Assembly: GCA_022837485.1 (NCBI GenBank)
Contig: JALHHH010000007.1
Location: 1-63,235, forward strand
Direction: 5' to 3'
Origin: Bacteroidales bacterium
GTDB taxonomy: Bacteria; Bacteroidota; Bacteroidia; Bacteroidales; Lentimicrobiaceae
DNA: 63,235 nucleotides
Shown here: piece after piece, positions 60,181-63,235 of the stretch
Layout: every line of letters starts with the position of its first letter
Position numbering within the stretch: the first letter of the stretch is position 1
Made by a program: the position numbers and the translations under genes
The notes under the pieces: model-generated
Database searches by the model: none
The model's input: only the letters and a program-made list of their open reading frames with translations
What the model was told of the DNA's origin: nothing

Positions 60181-60196
60181 GTTGAATCATTTCAAC
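60181..60196. promoter_or_regulatory. Inverted repeat upstream of copA, possible operator
   Basis: GTTGAATCATTTCAAC: 6-bp perfect arms with a 4-bp spacer, 47 bp before the copA start. A copper-responsive regulator site is possible, but a match of this length can occur by chance. Confidence 0.3.
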
Positions 60197-60349
60197 GGCT
60201 TTGTCCGGCCCGAAATTGCGTTTACCCTGAAACCGACCGGTAAATTCCTTCCTGCAATACTTCTGGAGTTATTGTCATCTATTCATTTGTGTTGATAAAA
60301 AATATTAAAAACTTCTGCGCGGAGTTTAATATTGTTCAAAAAAACCGCA

Positions 60350-60357
60350 TATCTTTG
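60350..60357 (+). promoter_or_regulatory. Predicted -7 box of the Omp28-like gene
   Basis: TATCTTTG matches TAnnTTTG. The nearest TTG (60332-60334) is only 15 bp upstream, short of the usual spacing. The leader would be about 75 nt. Confidence 0.45.
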
Positions 60358-60437
60358 ACTTTATTATTCTAATCTGCATCCTTTAACCAGAATTGGTATA
60401 TTCGGGTGCTTAAACCAACCAAACACTAAAAACCGGA

Positions 60438-62573
60438 ATGAAATCAAACAAAATGAGAAATCTGCTGCTGGCAGCAGCATTAATGCTACAGGGAACCGGG
60501 CTGCTGGCTCAGGTTGTACTGAATGAAACGTTTTCGGGAGGAGCAATGCCTCCGGCAGGCTGGACCATTGATGCCCAGACCTCGAACTGGTCAATCAGCG
60601 GTACAGCTAATGCAGGCGGAAGTTCTCCCGAAGCCAAAATGACCTGGTCTCCGGAGTTTAACACTACTACCCGCCTCATTTCTCCTGCCATCGATTTGAC
60701 GGGTGCCGGAATGGTGCTGGTTCAGTTCAGACATATGATTGATCATTACAGCGGAAGCTACCAGATTGGCATTGCTACCCGCACTGGCGCAGGGTCGTGG
60801 ACCCCGGCCTGGAGCCGCACGATTTCTTCAGGCGTTAGCGCCGAGCAGGTATCTGTACCCATTAGCAACAACGATACCGGAAATCCCGGCTTTCAGTTTT
60901 GTATCTACTTCAGCGGAAGCAGCTACAATCTTAACGACTGGTTTATTGACGACATTACCCTGACTATCCCGGAAAATACCGATGCAGCCGTTACACACAT
61001 TTCCACGCCCACTTATTTTACCGGACCGGCAGATGTAACTGCAACCATAACCAATATGGGGATAAACGCATTAAATGCGTTCAATGTGAACTGGCAGGTC
61101 GACGATAACGACGTGCATACCGAACAACGTTCCGGACAGAATATCCAGCTGGGCGGATCGGTAAGTATAACCTTCCAGAATCAGGTGGAACTGTCTGCCG
61201 GTACTTATGATCTTAAAGTATGGGTCAGCAATGTGAATGGTGCTACAGGAAGCGACGATGCTCCGGAAAACGATACGCTTACAAAGACGATTCGTATCCC
61301 GGTTCAGCTCGTGCCACGCAAACCTTTCTTTGAAGAGTTTACCAGCAGTACCTGCGCCCCCTGCGCTTCTTTTAACAATTCTGTTCTGAATCCTTTTATC
61401 AATCAGAACGGGGATGAAATAGTTCTCGTTAAGTACCAGATGAACTGGCCGGGTTCGGGTGATCCTTATTATACCGCAGAAGGCGGTGCCAGACGTAATT
61501 ACTATGGGGTAAATGCCGTGCCTATGCTCTTTGTGGATGGAAAAAATGTCGCAACTTCCTCGGCCGGAGTTAATACAGCATTCAATAACTCATTGAATAA
61601 CATTGCTTTTGTTGATATTGCAGGTCATTATACCATCGAAGGCACCAATGTATCAATCGATGCTGCAGTCACCAGCTACACCGATATCGACAATGCTACT
61701 CTGTACGTTGTTATTTTTGAAGGCGTCACTACTCAAAACAAACGGACCAACGGGGAAACCGAGTTTCATCACGTTATGATGCGCATACTGCCCAATGGAA
61801 ACGGTTCTGCCGCCAGTCTGGAGTCAAATGTGCCAATGCAGGTTAACCATGTTGTGGATATGACCGGAACCAACGTTGAGGAAATGAGCGACCTGTTTGT
61901 TGCCATATTCCTGCAGGACAATCAGTCGAAGGAAATTTTCCAGGCAGCCTATGCCACTCTTGCAGGAGCTCTGGTTAGCTCCCAGCCGGCCAATCTGGCT
62001 GTAAACGTTCCCGTTGATGAGCCTCTGGTCATTGATTTCAGCCAGCCGGTCCGCCTTATCGGCGGTGAAGAACTCACTCCCGAAAATGTACAGGAAATTG
62101 TAACGCTTGAGCTGCTTAGTTCGCGCAACATTCCCGTAAACTACAGTGCTGAGGTAAATGCCGAAAAAACCCGTATAACCATCACCCCCGATCAGAATCT
62201 GGAAGAGACTTCCATCTACCGTCTGACAGTAGCTGCGCTTGAAAACGAAAACGGAGTTCAGACCTATACCTATTCTTCGGAGTTTGCAACAGAAACCGGT
62301 ACAAATACCGGGAGCTTAATACCTTCCGCTTTTAGGATTTATCCCAATCCCGCGCAGAATTTCCTTTTTGTTGAAGGAAGTTCAGAAGCCGGAAACAACG
62401 CTGAATTACTGGTGACCGATCTCAGCGGAAAAATTGTGCGCCGCGCGCTTTCCCCTCAGGCCGACAGTGAAACAACTGCACTGCCTTTGCTCGGACTCGG
62501 TCAGGGAACCTATCTGATTACACTGAAAGGCGAAAAGGGAGCCTTCACACGACGATTTGTTGTGATTAAATAA
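60438..62573 (+). CDS. Omp28-related, T9SS-sorted secreted protein with thioredoxin-like centre
   Basis: 711 aa with signal peptide (MRNLLLAAALMLQGTGLLAQ; ATG 60453 is an alternative start). Domains in order: a choice-of-anchor J-type jelly roll (about 25-180: NETFSGGAMPPAGWT ... NDWFIDDITL), a CARDB-like sandwich (185-290), an Omp28/thioredoxin-like domain (about 295-500) with C306-A-P-C309 (EEFTSSTCAPC), an Ig-like SbsA-type domain (about 515-620) and a type A T9SS sorting domain (FRIYPNPAQNFLFVEG ... GQGTYLITLKGEKGAFTRRFVVIK). Likely surface-exposed. The CxxC suggests redox or structural chemistry, unproved. Confidence 0.88.
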   Translation: MKSNKMRNLLLAAALMLQGTGLLAQVVLNETFSGGAMPPAGWTIDAQTSNWSISGTANAGGSSPEAKMTWSPEFNTTTRLISPAIDLTGAGMVLVQFRHMIDHYSGSYQIGIATRTGAGSWTPAWSRTISSGVSAEQVSVPISNNDTGNPGFQFCIYFSGSSYNLNDWFIDDITLTIPENTDAAVTHISTPTYFTGPADVTATITNMGINALNAFNVNWQVDDNDVHTEQRSGQNIQLGGSVSITFQNQVELSAGTYDLKVWVSNVNGATGSDDAPENDTLTKTIRIPVQLVPRKPFFEEFTSSTCAPCASFNNSVLNPFINQNGDEIVLVKYQMNWPGSGDPYYTAEGGARRNYYGVNAVPMLFVDGKNVATSSAGVNTAFNNSLNNIAFVDIAGHYTIEGTNVSIDAAVTSYTDIDNATLYVVIFEGVTTQNKRTNGETEFHHVMMRILPNGNGSAASLESNVPMQVNHVVDMTGTNVEEMSDLFVAIFLQDNQSKEIFQAAYATLAGALVSSQPANLAVNVPVDEPLVIDFSQPVRLIGGEELTPENVQEIVTLELLSSRNIPVNYSAEVNAEKTRITITPDQNLEETSIYRLTVAALENENGVQTYTYSSEFATETGTNTGSLIPSAFRIYPNPAQNFLFVEGSSEAGNNAELLVTDLSGKIVRRALSPQADSETTALPLLGLGQGTYLITLKGEKGAFTRRFVVIK

Positions 62574-62582
62574 TTGTTGAAC

Positions 62583-62620
62583 GGGCCGGCTCATTTTTGT
62601 AAAAAAATCCGGCCTTTTTT
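62583..62620 (+). terminator. Intrinsic terminator after the Omp28-like gene
   Basis: GGGCCGG (62583-62589) pairs with CCGGCCT (62609-62615) across a 19-nt loop; TTTTTT follows to 62620. It starts 9 bp after the stop codon. Confidence 0.8.
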
Positions 62621-62716
62621 CAGATTTTTTTAAATCCGTACTCAATTATATATATTTTTATGAGCATGGATTCGTGTTCGAGTTCTTTTTATTAAAACAA
62701 ACAAATTCAACAGCTT

Positions 62717-63235
62717 ATGAAAAAATCCCTACTTTTTGTTTTGGGTATTTTTGCAAGTACCCTGCTTTCTGCCCAGGTAATTTTCCAGGAAAATTTCAGC
62801 GGGGCGTCGTTTCCGCCTTCCGGCTGGATGGTCTTTGGAAATATGCAGAATTTTTCTGCCTCAGCAACCAATTACGCCAGTGGTATTGCTCCGGAAATGA
62901 ATATCAAGGGTACACCAACCTTTACCGGAACCCAGCGAATCATCGGACCTCAGATCAATACAACCGGACAAACAATGTTGATCATTCGCCTTAAGCACAT
63001 GTTCGATCATGCCGATGGTAATTCAACGCCCATTTCCCTTGGTGTTGACACCCGTTCGAACAACGGCGCCTGGAATAACGTATGGACAGTTGCTGCTACC
63101 GGTGATATTCCGGCCCAGACACTGACCATAATTGTTTCCAATGCCAATGTTGGAGCTGCCAGTTTTCAGTTCAGCATATTCGTTAACGGAGCCAGCGCGA
63201 ATATGAAGAACTGGTATATCGATGATGTGGAAGTA
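62717..63235 (+). CDS. Choice-of-anchor J domain secreted protein (3' end outside window)
   Basis: 173 codons open to the window edge, starting at ATG 62717 with a signal peptide (MKKSLLFVLGIFASTLLSAQ). The visible part parallels the N-terminal jelly-roll domain of the preceding gene: VIFQENFSGASFPPSGW against VVLNETFSGGAMPPAGW, RLKHMFDHADG against FRHMIDHYSG, and KNWYIDDVEV against NDWFIDDITL. It is therefore a tandem paralogue and probably continues into further Omp28 and T9SS domains. Confidence 0.85.
   Translation, partial: MKKSLLFVLGIFASTLLSAQVIFQENFSGASFPPSGWMVFGNMQNFSASATNYASGIAPEMNIKGTPTFTGTQRIIGPQINTTGQTMLIIRLKHMFDHADGNSTPISLGVDTRSNNGAWNNVWTVAATGDIPAQTLTIIVSNANVGAASFQFSIFVNGASANMKNWYIDDVEV

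Larger units (their letters stand above)
60135..60437. other. Divergent gap between copA and the Omp28-like gene
   Basis: 303 bp without a gene. It holds an inverted repeat 47 bp upstream of copA and a plus-strand -7 box at 60350-60357. No TAnnTTTG box for copA could be found on the minus strand. Confidence 0.55.

Overview
The window comes from a bacterium of the phylum Bacteroidota. The evidence is consistent across it: promoters of the TTG / TAnnTTTG type, outer-membrane receptors with a carboxypeptidase-like N-terminal domain, HmuY-family proteins, type IX secretion (T9SS) C-terminal sorting domains, a PD40/OmpA outer-membrane protein, and DUF4294 and DUF2764 family genes. A Bacteroidales-like lineage is my best guess, but the order cannot be fixed from sequence alone. 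No rRNA, tRNA, insertion sequence, prophage or CRISPR array was seen. The content looks chromosomal and largely core.

Layout. 1-4375: end of transketolase, guaA, and a four-LysM protein with a binding-protein-like domain. 4416-6909 (minus): a ZnuABC-type zinc/manganese importer. 7232-15101: a seven-gene V/A-type ATPase operon (E, DUF2764, A, B, D, I, K), whose K subunit carries the complete Na+ ligand set, followed by a small DUF4342 membrane protein. 15503-18346: a large PAS/GAF hybrid histidine kinase. 18588-22339: tig-clpP-clpX. 22463-28300: a DUF4294 protein, then hmgA, hppD, fahA, a flavin-reductase-like gene and an SRPBCC gene. 28473-33356 (minus): a heme/iron-uptake-like operon with two HmuY paralogues around a TonB-dependent receptor and a small His/Cys protein. 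33620-35347 (minus): an aromatic amino acid hydroxylase with a long C-terminal extension. 35478-40915: glycosyltransferase, miaA, a second TonB-dependent receptor and a secreted protein. 40965-46852: pcm, Gfo/Idh/MocA oxidoreductase, a lipoprotein, a polyprenyl glycosylphosphotransferase, DUF486, a LEA-like lipoprotein and a YdeI-like protein. 47031-49372: ffh and folD. 49465-55500: secreted and outer-membrane proteins, including one with PorE-like architecture. 55726-57549: pepE and Fe/Mn superoxide dismutase. 57647-60134 (minus): a copper chaperone-like protein and CopA. 60438-end: two related T9SS-type secreted proteins, the second cut by the window edge.

How the genes work together. Phenylalanine hydroxylase, HPPD, homogentisate dioxygenase and fumarylacetoacetase give most of the aerobic phenylalanine/tyrosine route to fumarate and acetoacetate. 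The aminotransferase and maleylacetoacetate isomerase are not here. Three of these enzymes need O2 and non-heme iron, and a heme/iron uptake operon sits between them. Superoxide dismutase and copper export fit an oxygen-exposed life. The V-type ATPase with a Na+ signature points to sodium energetics.

The most interesting unexplained signals are the double-HmuY operon, a perfect 20-bp palindrome between the zinc and ATPase operons, a nested inverted-repeat element between clpP and clpX, and a degenerate copy of the sod leader followed by a six-codon ORF.
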